A stretch of DNA of 64,000 nt from positions 434,001 through 498,000 of the forward strand of contig QKWM01000004.1 of assembly GCA_003248315.1 (NCBI GenBank), given 5' to 3'. The position numbers were made by a program, and so were the translations under genes. Under the pieces are notes generated by a model, which searched no databases, was not told the DNA's origin, and saw only the letters and a list, made by a program, of their open reading frames with translations. Of this stretch, positions 37,906 through 48,565 are shown in pieces; within the stretch, counting starts at the first letter, position 1, and each line of letters opens with the position of its first letter. The DNA comes from Streptomyces sp. SW4. Its GTDB lineage: Bacteria > Actinomycetota > Actinomycetes > Streptomycetales > Streptomycetaceae.

Positions 37906-39130
37906 ATGCGATCCATACGGCCGTCGTTCAACGCTCGCCGGCGAGGGGCGGACGCCGTACCTCCCCGTGCCCGCCGCCGTCGCCCTCGTCTCCGCGCTCG
38001 TGCTCACCGCGACCGCCTGTGAGTCGGGCGACGCCGAGGCCGGCGGGGACCCCGCGGCGTCGGCGACGGCCGCCGGTGACGGCAAGGGCGAGATCAGGAT
38101 CCCGGACCACCTCAGGGACAAGCTCAAGGAACACGGGATCGACGTCGACAAGTGGCGGGACGGCGCCTGGAAGAACTGGGACCGGGAGGACTGGCTGCGC
38201 GAGGCGCAGGACTACGTCAACCCGATCATCGAGGGCCTGTGGGACCCGGACCGGATGCGGGACGCCGAGGAGCCCGACCAGGAGGTCGACGAGGGCGACA
38301 TCTCCGGTGACCAGGGCGTCACCGACCCGGAGCCGAAGCCGGTCCAGGCGCAGGCCGTGCCGCCCAAGTACCACGACAACGCCGCCACCGCCGGCAAGCT
38401 GCTCTTCGACTCCCCCAAGGGATCGATGGTCTGCTCGGCGACGGTCGTGAAGGACCCGGCCAACCCCGGCAAGTCCAACCTGGTGTGGACGGCGGGCCAC
38501 TGTGTGCACGCCGGCAAGGAGGGCGGCTGGTACCGCAACATCGCCTTCGTCCCGTCGTACAACGACGCGGGCATGTCGACGGAGGAACTCCAGAACGCCA
38601 CCAAGGAGGAGATCGCTCCCTACGGTGTCTGGTGGGGCGACTGGGCGCAGACCTCGGACCAGTGGATCGAGCAGGGCGGCTCGACGGGCGGCGACGGTGC
38701 CGCCTACGACTTCGCCGTCATCCACGTGACGCCCGAGGAGGGCACCGGCGGCAAGTCGCTGGAGGAGACCGTCGGTTCGGCGGTCGAGGTCGACTTCGGC
38801 GCCCCGGCCGTGCCGCAGATCGACAGCCTCACGGCGATCGGCTACCCGGCCGCTCCGCCGTACGACGGGCAGAAGCTGTACCGGTGCGAGGACAAGCCGG
38901 GCCGGCTGTCCCTCAGGGCGTCGGACCCGACGATGTACCGGATCGGCTGCACCATGACGGGCGGTTCCTCCGGCGGCGGCTGGATCACCGAGGGTGCCGG
39001 CGGGGAGCCGAAGCTCGTCTCCAACACCTCCATCGGCCCGGTGACGGCGGGCTGGCTGGCCGGTCCGCGGCTGGGCGAGGAGGCCAAGGGCGTGTTCGAC
39101 GCGGTGAGCGGCAAGTTCGCCGGTCAGTGA
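37906..39130 (+). CDS. Secreted lipoprotein, trypsin-like serine protease, copy 1 (frameshifted)
   Basis: Start ATG at 37906 (MRSIRPSFNARRRG) with AGGGGGAG upstream. A signal peptide with lipobox LTATAC ends near residue 38 and a Gly/Asp/Ala linker follows. Residues 60-140 are a charged helical region (LRDKLKEHGIDVDKWRDGAW, NPIIEGLWDPDRM). The protease domain (about 160-410) has His in VWTAGHCVHAG, Asp in YDFAVIHVTPEEG and Ser in GCTMTGGSSGGGW. The layout is that of glutamyl endopeptidase-like S1 peptidases; the specificity is unknown. One G loss near 37933 shifts the frame between signal and lipobox. Tandem with a paralogue at 39284, probably a duplication. Confidence 0.88.
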
Positions 39131-39283
39131 GCGGCCCTGAGCAGGGGCGGCGGTGGGATGCCTCCCGGGTCTCGCCCGACGGGATACCGGGGAACGTTCA
39201 CCATCCCACCGCCGTCGTCCCCGGCTCCGGACGAAGCAACGACGTACCACCACAGTTCACCAACCAACGGGGGTCAACGCATC

Positions 39284-40481
39284 GTGCGTTCCACACGCAA
39301 ACTGTTCGCCGCCGCAGGCCTGGTCACGGCCGTGGCGCTCACGGCGACCGCCTGTGGCGGTTCCGCCGACGACGAGGCCGGGGCAAGCCCGGCGCCACCG
39401 CCTCCCGGGCCACCGACGACGGCACGGGCGCGGGCGGCGAGGGCGGCGGTGAGGGCCGGCTCCCGGCCGACCTCGCCGACCGGCTCAAGGAACACGGGAT
39501 CGACGTCGACGAGTGGAAGAAGGGCGGCTGGAAGGACTGGGACAAGGACAAGTGGCTCAGCGAGGCCAAGGACTTCGTCAACCCGAAGATCGAGGGCCTG
39601 TGGAAGCCGGACCGGATGAAGTCCGCCGAGGAGGCGGACAAGACCATCTCGACCCAGGACGCTGCCGCCGACCAGGGCGTCAGTGACCCGGAGCCGGCCC
39701 CGGTGGAGGCCACGGCGGAGAAGACCCCGTACCACCAGAACGCCGCCCCGGTCGGCAAGGTCTTCTTCGACTCCCCGAGGGCTCGATGGTCTGCTCGGGC
39801 ACGGTCATCAAGGACGTGAACCACCCGGGCAAGTCCAACCTGGTGTGGACGGCCGGCCACTGCGTGCACGCCGGCGGCAGCGGCGGCTGGTACCGCAACA
39901 TCGCGTTCGTGCCGTCGTACAACGATCTCGGCAAGTCCGAGAGCGAGCTGGCCGGCGCGACCACGACGGAGATCGCGCCGTACGGCACCTGGTGGGCGGA
40001 CTGGGCCTCGACCTCGAACCAGTGGATCCAGGGCGGTTCGGAGAGCGGCGGCGACGGGGCCGCGCACGACTACGCCGTCCTGCACGTCAAGCCGGAGCAG
40101 GGCACCAAGTCGCTCGAGGAGACCGTCGGCAACGCACTCGAGGTGGACTTCTCCGCCCCGTCGGCCACCGAGGTCGGCAGCATGGGCGCGTGGGGCTACC
40201 CGGCGGCGCCGCCGTACAACGGCCTGAAGATGTTCAAGTGCATCGACCGGCCCGGCCGTTTCTCGCTCAGCCCGTCGCTGCCGACGATGTACCGCATCGG
40301 CTGCACCATGACCGGCGGTTCCTCGGGTGGCGGCTGGTTCCGGGTGGTGGACGGCGAGACGAAGCTGGTGTCGAACACCTCGATCGGCCCGCTCGACCAC
40401 ACCTGGCTGGCCGGCCCGCAGCTGGGCCCGGACGCCGAGGCGCTGTACCAGAACATGAGCAAGACGTACGGCGGTCAGTGA
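39284..40481 (+). CDS. Secreted lipoprotein, trypsin-like serine protease, copy 2 (frameshifted)
   Basis: A paralogue of the preceding gene. Start GTG at 39284 (VRSTRKLFAAAGLVTAVALT), lipobox LTATACGG at residues 20-26. The same helical module follows (LKEHGIDVDEWKKGGWKDWD, NPKIEGLWKPDRM), then the protease domain with VWTAGHCVHAG, HDYAVLHVKPEQG and GCTMTGGSSGGGW. The two copies share most residues from the helical module onward and differ mainly in the linker after the lipobox. The frame breaks near 39390 and 39778. The gene ends at a perfect G/C hairpin with a short T run. The protein should be anchored on the outer face of the membrane. Confidence 0.88.
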
Positions 40482-40524
40482 CACGCCGTGACCCGCGCTC
40501 GCGTGGAGTGACGCGTACGTGCTG

Positions 40525-40559
40525 AGGGCCCGCCCCCTGTGGAAGGGGGCGGGCCCTTT
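40525..40559 (+). terminator. Terminator of the protease pair
   Basis: A 13-bp stem, GGGCCCGCCCCCT (40526-40538) with AGGGGGCGGGCCC (40544-40556), with a five-base loop, followed by TTT. A classical intrinsic terminator shape. Confidence 0.92.
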
Positions 40560-40707
40560 GCGTTCAACCGCCGGAGCAGCCGGGGCGCCGGCCGCTACGG
40601 CCACACGGACGCGTACCGCACAGACACGTGCCGCACAGACACATGCCGCACGGACGCGTCCGACCGCACCCGCGGCTACGACCACACGGTCGCGTCCGGC
40701 CGCGTCG

Positions 40708-42196
40708 TCACGCGAGCGGCGCCGGAGCGTACGGCGTCAGCTCGGCCGCCAGCTCCTCGTGCACCCGCACCTTGAGCAGGGTGCCCTCCGCGGTGTGCTC
40801 CTCGGAGATCACCTCGCCCTCGTCGTGGGCACGGGCGACCAGCTTGCCGTGGGTGTACGGCACGAGCGCCTCCACCTCGACCGCCGGCCGGGGCAGCTCG
40901 CTGTCGATCAGGCCGAGCAGTTCCTCGATGCCCTCGCCGGTACGGGCGGAGACGGCGATGGAGCGCTTCTCGACCCGCAGCAGCCGCTGGAGCACCAGCG
41001 GATCGGCCAGGTCGGCCTTGTTGATCACGACGATCTCGGGTACGTCGGTGGCGCCGACGTCCGTGATCACCTCGCGCACGGCGGCCAGCTGCTCCTCCGG
41101 GTTCGGATGCGAACCGTCGACCACGTGCAGGATCAGGTCGGAGTCGCCGACCTCCTCCATCGTGGAGCGGAACGCCTCGACCAGGTGGTGCGGCAGGTGC
41201 CGGACGAAACCGACGGTGTCGGCCAGGGTGTACAGCCGCCCGCTCGGGGTCTCGGCCCGGCGCACGGTCGGGTCCAGGGTCGCGAACAGGGCGTTCTCGA
41301 CCAGGACGCCCGCGCCGGTGAGGCGGTTGAGCAGGGACGACTTGCCGGCGTTGGTGTAGCCCGCGATGGCGACGGACGGCACCTTGTTGCGCCGGCGCTC
41401 CTGGCGCTTGATCTCGCGGCCGGTCTTCATCTCCGCGATCTCCCGGCGCATCTTCGCCATCTTCTCGCGGATCCGGCGCCGGTCCGTCTCGATCTTGGTC
41501 TCACCGGGGCCACGGGTGGCCAGGCCGCCGCGACCACCACCCATCTGCCGGGACAGCGACTGACCCCAGCCGCGCAGGCGCGGCAGCATGTACTGCATCT
41601 GCGCGAGGGCGACCTGCGCCTTGCCCTCTCGGGACTTGGCGTGCTGGGCGAAGATGTCCAGGATCAGGGCGGTCCGGTCGATGACCTTGACCTTGACGAC
41701 GTCCTCCAGCTGGATCAGCTGGCCGGGGCTCAGCTCACCGTCGCAGATGACGGTGTCCGCGCCCGTTTCGTACACGATGTCGCGCAGTTCCTCGGCCTTG
41801 CCGGAGCCGATGTAGGTGGCGGCGTCGGGCTTGTCGCGGCGCTGGATCACGCCGTCGAGCACCAGTGCGCCCGCCGTCTCCGCGAGGGCGGCCAGCTCGG
41901 CGAGGGAGTTCTCCGCGTCCCGCGCGGTGCCCGTGGTCCAGACGCCGACGAGGACGACCCGCTCCAGACGGAGCTGGCGGTACTCGACCTCGGTGACGTC
42001 CTCGAGCTCGGTGGAGAGGCCCGCCACGCGGCGCAGGGCCGCGCGCTCGGAGCGGTCGAGCTGGTCGCCGTCCCACTCTCCGTCGATCTCGTGGCTCCAG
42101 GCGACGTCCTCTTCCATCAGGGCATCGGCCCGAAGACCCTCGGATAGGTGTGCGCGAGGCGCTTGGTGTCCTGGGAAGGGAAGAAGAGGAGGTCAT
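40708..42196 (-). CDS. hflX: Ribosome-associated GTPase HflX (5' end frameshifted)
   Basis: A GTPase that binds 50S and 70S ribosomes and helps dissociate or rescue them under stress. The best start is ATG 42196 (MTSSSSLP), with AAGGA five bases upstream. Two C losses near 42168 and 42143 separate it from the main frame, which begins MEEDVAWSHEIDG. The N-terminal domain has LVGVWTTGTARDAENSLAEL and YIGSGKAEELRDIVYETGAD. A glycine-rich linker (RQMGGGRGGLATRGPGETKI) leads to the G domain: G1 GYTNAGKSSLLN, G3 DTVGFVRHLPHHL, G4 NKAD, G5 SARTGEG. About 497 residues. Stand-alone gene. Confidence 0.93.
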
Positions 42197-42396
42197 TGGA
42201 TCCTTACGTAGCTGGGAAACCGGTGTCGGAGACGGAGCGGGACCGGGTGCCGTCCTCCGGGAGGCCCGGAGCCGGTTCGGAGCTGGTCCGTCACTGTTCA
42301 CAACGCGCGAGTGTCCCGGGAGATTCCCGTCACCCCGCGCTCCGTGCCGCGCCGACCCCACGATGGTCGCACGGCACGGGGCGTCTCGTCACCGCC

Positions 42397-44010
42397 TTAT
42401 TCACCAGCCTGTTTCCCGGGCGCCGCGGGCGCGGGCTCCGGCTTCCAGTCGGGGTGGCCCGGCATCGGCGGGGTCTTCTCGCCGTACAGCCAGTCCTGGA
42501 AGAAGCCGCTCAGGTCCCGGCCGGCGGTCTCGGAGGCGAGGCGGACGAAGTCGTCGGTCGTCGCCGTCCCGTCCCGGTGGCGGGTCACCCAGGACCGTTC
42601 GAGGCGCTCGAAGGCCGGGCCGCCGATCTCCTGGCGCAGCGCGTACAGCACCAGCGCGGCGCCGTCGTAGACGTTGGAGCGGAAGATCCCGGTCTTGCTG
42701 CCGGAGGCCGGGGGCTTGGGCGCCGCCGGTGGTCCGCCGGCCGCGCGCCAGCGGTCGGAGGCGCCGTAGGCGGCCTTCATCCGCGCCGCCAGGGCTTGCC
42801 GGCGGTCTCCTCGGCGTACAGGGCCTCGTACCAGGTGGCGTGCCCCTCGTTGAGCCACAGGTCGGACCAGGTGCCCGGGCTGACGCTGTTGCCGAACCAC
42901 TGGTGCGCCAGCTCGTGCACCATGATCGACTCGACGTACCACCGGGGTAGACGGGCTCGGTGAACAGCTCCCTCTCGAAGAGGGAGAGCGTCTGGGTCTC
43001 GAGCTCGAAGCCGGTGGAGGCGTCGGCCACGAGCACGCCGTACGTCTCGAAGGGGTACGCGCCGACCTTCCGCTCCATCCAGGCGATCTGCTCCGGCGTC
43101 TTCTCCAGCCACGGTTCCAGCGCCTCCCGGTACCGCGTCGGGACGACGTCCCGCAGGGGCAGTCCGCCCGGGCCGGTCCGGCGCAGCACGGTGGAGCGCC
43201 CGATGGAGACCTGGGCGAGTTCGGTGGCCATGGGGTGCTGGGTGCGGTACGTCCAGGTGGTCCTGCCGTCGGCCCGGTCGACGCCGGCGGGCAGGCCGTT
43301 GGCGACCGCCGTGGTGCCGTCGGGGGCGGTGACCCGGATGGTGAACAGCGCCTTGTCGGACGGATGGTCGTTGCACGGGAACACCAGGTGGGCGACATCG
43401 GCCTGGTTGGCCATGGCGAGACCGTCGGTGGTGCGCACCCAGCCGCCCTTGCGGTCCTTCGGGGACACCGGGTCGCTGGTGTGCCGGACGGTGATCCGCA
43501 CCCAGTCGCCCTCGTCGAGCGCGTCCTCGGGCGTGATCACCAGGTCCTCGCCCGCACCGGCGAAGGCGGCGGGGTCGCCGTCGACCTCGACGGACTCGAC
43601 GTCGCCGTGCGCGAAGTCGAGGTTGATCCGGTCCAGGTCGGCCGTGGCACGGGCGTCGATGGTGGTGACCGCCTTCAGCGGCGCGCTGTTGTCGCCGGAG
43701 TAGGTGAAGGACAGGTCGTAGGCCGCGACGTCGTATCCGGGGTTGCCCAGGTGCGGGAAGAGGCGGTCGCCGACGCCGAGCGGGGCCGGCGGGGCGCCGG
43801 CCGCGACCAGGCAGACGGAGACGGCGGAGGCGAGCAGCGCCGCGGCACGCAGCCGGCGCCGGGCCCGCGCGCGGACGCCGGACCGGGCGGCCGGCGCGGA
43901 GGCTGCGGCCGGCACGGGGGCGGGGCGGATGTGGCGGGGACGGGAGCGGATGCGGTGCGGGGGACCTCGGCCGCAGCGGTGTCGGCCGTGCTGTGGGGGG
44001 TGTGCAGCAT
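42397..44010 (-). CDS. M1-family zinc aminopeptidase, probably secreted (frameshifted)
   Basis: The N-terminus (start ATG 44010, [16 protein letters not shown], or ATG 44017) contains an Arg-rich stretch followed by the hydrophobic [17 protein letters not shown], a likely export signal. Residues about 75-250 form the M1 N-terminal beta domain ([17 protein letters not shown]). The catalytic domain carries [12 protein letters not shown], the zinc motif [13 protein letters not shown] and the third ligand [12 protein letters not shown]. The exopeptidase GAMEN motif is replaced by [14 protein letters not shown]-terminal helices end in [20 protein letters not shown]. The frame breaks near 43925, 42945 and 42795. 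Stand-alone gene; peptide substrates unknown. Confidence 0.88.
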
Positions 44011-44090
44011 GCCCCACGGCTACCAGCGCGCGGGTGGGTGTCGGCGGCGACGCGCTCCGGGCGCACCCGAACGGGTAGGCCGGGTGCGTA

Positions 44091-44202
44091 CCGGGGCGGT
44101 ACGGGCCGAGGTCCGGGGCGGTACGAGACCGGGTCCGGGACGGTACGCGGCTGAGGTGCGGGACGGTACGAGGCTGAGGTCCGGGGTGGTACCGCGTCGG
44201 GT
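44091..44202. repeat. Five-copy 22-23 bp tandem repeat
   Basis: Units of the form CCGGGGCGGTACG followed by GGCCGAGGT or a close variant begin at 44091, 44113, 44135, 44158 and 44181. They occupy the gap between the end of the rsh gene and the start of the M1 peptidase gene. Confidence 0.9.
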
Positions 44203-44255
44203 CGGAGGGGTTACGGGCGTCGGGCAGGAGGGGGGCGCGGTTCGGGTCGGCGGGG

Positions 44256-46721
44256 CTACGGCTGCGGCTGTGCCCGGTTCACGTCGTAGACGCCGGCCAC
44301 GTTGCGCATGGCGCGCATGAGGGCGGGCAGGTGGGCGGCGTCCGGGAGCTGGACGGTGTACGTGTGCCGGACGCGCTGCCGGTCCGGGGGCTCGACGGTC
44401 GCCGAGACGATCTCGGCGCCCTCCTGCGCCATCGCTTCCGTGAGGTCGGCGAGGAGATGCGGGCGGACGAACGATTCGGCGAGCAGCGTGACCCGGCACT
44501 CGGTGGCCTCCCCCAGCGCACGCCGACCTCCGGGCGCCCCCCGCTCTTCATCCGCGTCACCACGGCGCACTCCACGCGGTGCACGGTGACCACTCCCCCG
44601 CGCACGGCGAAGCCGGTGATCCCGTCGGGCGGCACGGGGGTGCAGCAGCCGGCCAGCCGTACCGCCGCGTCGGCCCCGTCCACCAGGACGTCGGGCGGGC
44701 GCGCCGGGCGAGGGAGGGGCGGCGGCGGGCGCGGGTGGCGCGGACGGGGCGCACGCCGTGGCCGTGGCGCCGTCGGGTGCGCCCTGCGGGTGCGCGCTGC
44801 TCTCATGCGCTCCGCTCCCGCCGGCGCGCTTCTCGTGCGCACGGGTGCGCTGCCTGCCGTTCCCGTTCGTGCCGTTCCTGTTCGTGCCGTGCTCGTTCGT
44901 GGCGTTCCCGCTCGTGGCGTTCCCGCTCGTGCCCTTCCCGTACGTGCCGTTCCCGTGCGCGTCCCCGGCAGACGGGCTCCCCGCACGACCGGACACGCCC
45001 CCGCCGAACGCATCCCCCCGAACGCGCCCTCGCCGGACGCACCGCCCGCCGGGGCGTCCCCCGCGCGCAGGGGCGAACCGCCCGCGCCGCCCGTCCGGTC
45101 CCCGTCCCGGGGTGGGCGGCGAGCCACCGCTGGATGGCGATCCGGGCGGCGGGCGTGTGGGCGTGCTCCAGCCACTCCCGGGACGGTTCGGAGGCCGGGT
45201 CCTGCCCCATGAGGAGCTGCACGCCGTCGCCGTCGCGCAGCACCGTGCTCAGCGTCGCCAGCCGGCCGTTGACCCGCGCCCCGATGCAGGCGTGGGCGTC
45301 GTCGCCGTACTGCGCGTAGGCGGCGTCCACGCAGGTCGCGCCCTCGGGCAGGCTCAGCGTGCCGCCGTCGGGCCGGAAGACGGTGATCTCACGGTCCTGG
45401 GCGAGGTCCTCGCGCAGGGTGGACCAGAAGGTGTCGGGGTCGGGTGCCGCCTGCTGCCAGTCGAGGAGACGGGAGAGCCAGCCGGGGCGCGTGGGGTCGG
45501 CGCGCTCCCCCTCACCCGCCGCCTGCTCCTCCGTGGACGGCGCGTAGGGGTTGCCGAGGGCCACGACGCCGGCCTCGGCGACCTTGTGCATCTGGTGGGT
45601 GCGGATGAGCACCTCGACGACCTGGCCGTCGTCCTCGCGGGCGACGGCCGTGTGCAGCGACTGGTAGAGGTTGAACTTGGGTACGGCGATGAAGTCCTTG
45701 AACTCCGAGACGACCGGCGTCATGCACGTGTGCAGTTCGCCCAGGACGGCGTAGCAGTCGGCGTCCTCGTTGACCAGCACGAGCAGCCGGCCGAAGTCGG
45801 CGCCGCGGAGCCGGCCGCGTTTGCGGGCGACCCGGTGCACCGAGACGAAGTGGCGGGGCGGATGAGGACGTCCGCCGGGATGCCGGCCTCGCGCAGCACC
45901 CTGCGCATGGCGTCGGCGGTCTCGGCGAGCGGGTCGGCGGCGCGGGCGGCGTTCTCGGCGATCAGTTCCCGGGTGTGCTCGTACTCCTCGGGGTGCAGGA
46001 TCGCGAAGACGAGGTCCTCCATCTCCGTCTTCAGCGCCTGCACGCCGAGTCGTTCGGCGAGCGGGATGAGGACGTCCCGGGTGACCTTGGCGATGCGCTC
46101 CTGTTTCTCGCGGCGCATGACGCCGAGGGTGCGCATGTTGTGCAGCCGGTCGGCGAGTTTGATCGACATCACGCGGACGTCGTTGCCGGTGGCGACGAGC
46201 ATCTTGCGGAAGGTCTCGGGTTCGGCGGCGGCGCCGTAGTCGACCTTCTCGAGTTTGGTGACGCCGTCGACGAGATAGCAGACCTCGTCGCCGAACTGGT
46301 CGCGGACCTGGTCCAGCGTCACGTCCGTGTCCTCGACGGTGTCGTGGAGGAGCGAGGCGGTCAGGGTCGTGGTCTCGGCGCCGAGTTCGGCGAGGATCAG
46401 GGTGACCGCGAGGGGTGGGTGATGTACGGCTCGCCGCTCTTGCGCATCTGGCCGCGGTGCGAGGACTCGGCCAGCAGATAGGCGCGGCGCAGGGGTTCGA
46501 GGTCGGCGGCGGGGTGGTGGGCGCGGTGGGCCTCGACGACATGGCCGATGGCGTCGGGCAGCCGGTCGCGGGCGGCGGGGCCGAGGAGCGCGGCGCGGCC
46601 GAGGCGGCGCAGGTCGAGCCGGGGCGGGCCCTTCTGCGGGCCGCGGGCGGCGGCACGGCGCCGGCGGTGGCCCGGGCGTCACCGGGACCGGGCTGGCAGG
46701 ATTCGTCGCCTCCGCGTTCAT
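44256..46721 (-). CDS. RelA/SpoT-homologue (p)ppGpp synthetase/hydrolase (frameshifted)
   Basis: Start ATG at 46721 (MNAEATNPASPVPVTPGP) with GGAGGTG upstream. The hydrolase domain has LLHDTVEDTDVTLDQVRDQF (HD motif) and VMSIKLADRLHNMRTLG. The synthetase domain has FVSVHRVARKRGRL, RLLVLVNEDADCYAVLGEL and FKDFIAVPKFNLYQSLHTAV. A TGS domain follows (ITVFRPDGGTLSLPEGATCV). After a low-complexity insertion with 15-bp repeats (44840-44960) comes the C-terminal ACT part (GAEIVSATVEPPDRQ). The synthetase loop YQSLHT is typical, but the upstream motif is VHRVARKR, not the usual K-K-type seen in RelA. Several frame breaks. It is the second Rsh protein of Streptomyces (RshA-like), besides RelA. Confidence 0.88.
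44840..44960 (-). repeat. 15-bp tandem repeat inside the rsh gene
   Basis: About eight degenerate copies of a 15-bp unit (CGTGCCGTTCCCGTT-like on the plus strand) encode either GNxTx or ERHxR pentapeptides, depending on frame, between the TGS and ACT regions. The true frame cannot be decided because indels surround the repeat. Confidence 0.88.
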
Positions 46722-47005
46722 GGGCACCTCCGGCTGCGTGGACCGGCGGACGGGGCGCCCCAGGGCGGACACGGCTCAGGGACGGCGTCGGTCCCCCGTC
46801 CGGGCCGGTGCTTGATGCTATCGAGCCCATCACGTGCGGCTGACCGCCTCTCGCCGAGCGTGAAACGGATCACCCATTCGAGCGAAGGAGCGGAGGTTTA
46901 CGTTTCCGGACGCCGTGTCCACGTCCGGAAGCCGGTGAGAAGGCGCGGAGGGGACGCGGCGGAGGCCGCGAGGTCCTCGCGGCGGGTCGAACGGTCGCTC
47001 GCAGG

Positions 47006-47910
47006 TCACGCGGAGCCGACGGCCCGGGCCAGCCACTCGGGTTCGATCACGCCCTCGGCGACGATCACCGCGGGACCGGTCATCTCGATCTCCCCGTCGG
47101 GCCGCTCGGTGATCACGAGGGTGCCGCCGGGCACGTCGACGGTGTACGTCACCGGGGTCCCGGTGACGGCCGGGTCGGCGCCGTCCCTGCGGGCGGTGGC
47201 GACGGCGACGGCGCACGCGCCCGTGCCGCACGAGCGGGTCTCCCCGGAGCCGCGCTCGTGCACCCGCATCGCGACGTGCCGCGGGCCGCGGTCGACCACG
47301 AACTCGACGTTCACCCCGTCCGGGTAGGCGGCGGCCGGCCGGAACGGCGGCGGGAGTACAGGTCACCGGCGTGGGCGAGATCCTCGACGAACGCCACCGC
47401 GTGCGGGTTGCCCATGTTCACGTTCCGCGCGGGCCAGCTGCGCTCGCCGACGCTGACCGTGACCTCGCCCTCGGGGAGCCGGGCCCGGCCCATGCCGACG
47501 GTGATGTCGCCCTCGGCGGAGCCGCCGCCGGATGCGGTCTTGGCGATGTGCACGGTCTTCACGCCTCCGCGGGTGGCGACGGCGAGGTCGCCCTCCGTGA
47601 CGTGGCCCGCGTGCTGGAGGTAGCGGGCGAAGACGCGTACGCCGTTGCCGCACATCTCCGCGATCGAGCCGTCGGCGTTGCGGTAGTCCATGAACCACTC
47701 GGCGTCGGCCGCCATGTCCCGGGCCTCGGGGTGCGCGGCGGAGCGGACCACGTGCAGCAGGCCGTCGCCGCCGATGCCCGCGCGGCGGTCGCACAGGGCG
47801 GCGACGGCGGCCGGGGACAGGTCGATGGCGTTGTCCGGGTCCGGGACGATCACGAAGTCGTTCTCGGTGCCGTGGCCCTTGAGGAAGGCGATCCGCGCGC
47901 GCGTGCTCAT
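47006..47910 (-). CDS. dapF: Diaminopimelate epimerase (frameshifted)
   Basis: Converts LL- to meso-diaminopimelate for lysine and peptidoglycan. Streptomyces walls use LL-DAP, so here it mainly serves lysine synthesis. Start ATG at 47910 (MSTRARIAFLKGHGTENDFV). The two catalytic cysteines lie in EMCGNGVRVFARYL (about residue 88) and RSCGTGACAVAVAT (about 230). Substrate-binding MGNPHAVAFV lies near residue 180. The frame breaks at 47352-47354 (one C short in LYSPPPFRP). After repair the protein is about 301 residues. Upstream on the same strand is a membrane protein gene, and downstream is the rsh gene. Confidence 0.95.
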
Positions 47911-47974
47911 TCCTCGATCGTACGGGGTGGGTACGACGGGCCGGTCACGGCAGGGCGCCGGCGCCGCGCGGGGC

Positions 47975-48463
47975 TCAGCCGCGCAGCCGGGCCACTCTCC
48001 ACACGGCGAGGCTCACCACGGCCGCGACCACGATCACGTAGGTGAGGATCACCCGCCAGTCGGGGCGGCGGCCGGCGCCCCGCTGGGGCAGGCCCGGCCA
48101 GGTGTAGCCGACGCGGCGGGCGGCCATCATGCCCCAGCCGGCCGCGCACGAGCAGATCAGCAGGCCCAGCATCGCGATCACGGCGCCGCTGTCGCCGAAG
48201 TCGAAGGCGAGCGGGAAGGCGAACATGAGCGAGCCGACCGCGGCCAGGCCCACGATGGGGGCGAGCTGCCAGATGCGCAGTCGCCGCTGCGGACGCAGCT
48301 CGACCTCGTCGACCTCGCCGCCGCCCGCGTACATCTCCTCCGACTCGGGTCCGTCCGGACCGTCGGGGCTCAGCCGGGCACCGTCCGGCTCCGGTTCACC
48401 GCGGTCGGCGGTGACGTGCTCGGTGCTCGGTGCGGTGTCGCGAGGGCCGGCCTCCATCGCCAC
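47975..48463 (-). CDS. Three-span membrane protein of unknown function
   Basis: Start chosen as GTG 48463 (VAMEAGPRDTAPSTEHVTAD), five bases after GGGAGG; an upstream GTG at 48487 has no ribosome binding site. The acidic N-terminal 60 residues (PDGPDGPESEEMYAGGGEVD) precede three hydrophobic helices: APIVGLAAVGSLMFAFPLAF, GAVIAMLGLLICSCAAGWGM and VILTYVIVVAAVVSLAVWRV. The protein is about 162 residues. No family is recognised beyond conserved actinobacterial membrane proteins. Intact. It lies between miaA and dapF, all on the minus strand, so it may share a transcript with dapF, 64 bp downstream. Confidence 0.8.
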   Translation of the reverse strand: MAMEAGPRDTAPSTEHVTADRGEPEPDGARLSPDGPDGPESEEMYAGGGEVDEVELRPQRRLRIWQLAPIVGLAAVGSLMFAFPLAFDFGDSGAVIAMLGLLICSCAAGWGMMAARRVGYTWPGLPQRGAGRRPDWRVILTYVIVVAAVVSLAVWRVARLRG

Positions 48464-48565
48464 GCGCCCTCCCAACTTGGACTCCACTTGGTCGATCGAA
48501 GCTCGATGATGGCACGGCGCCGGAGGCCGCGATGACGGCCGGAGCGTCCCGATGCCATCACGTGA

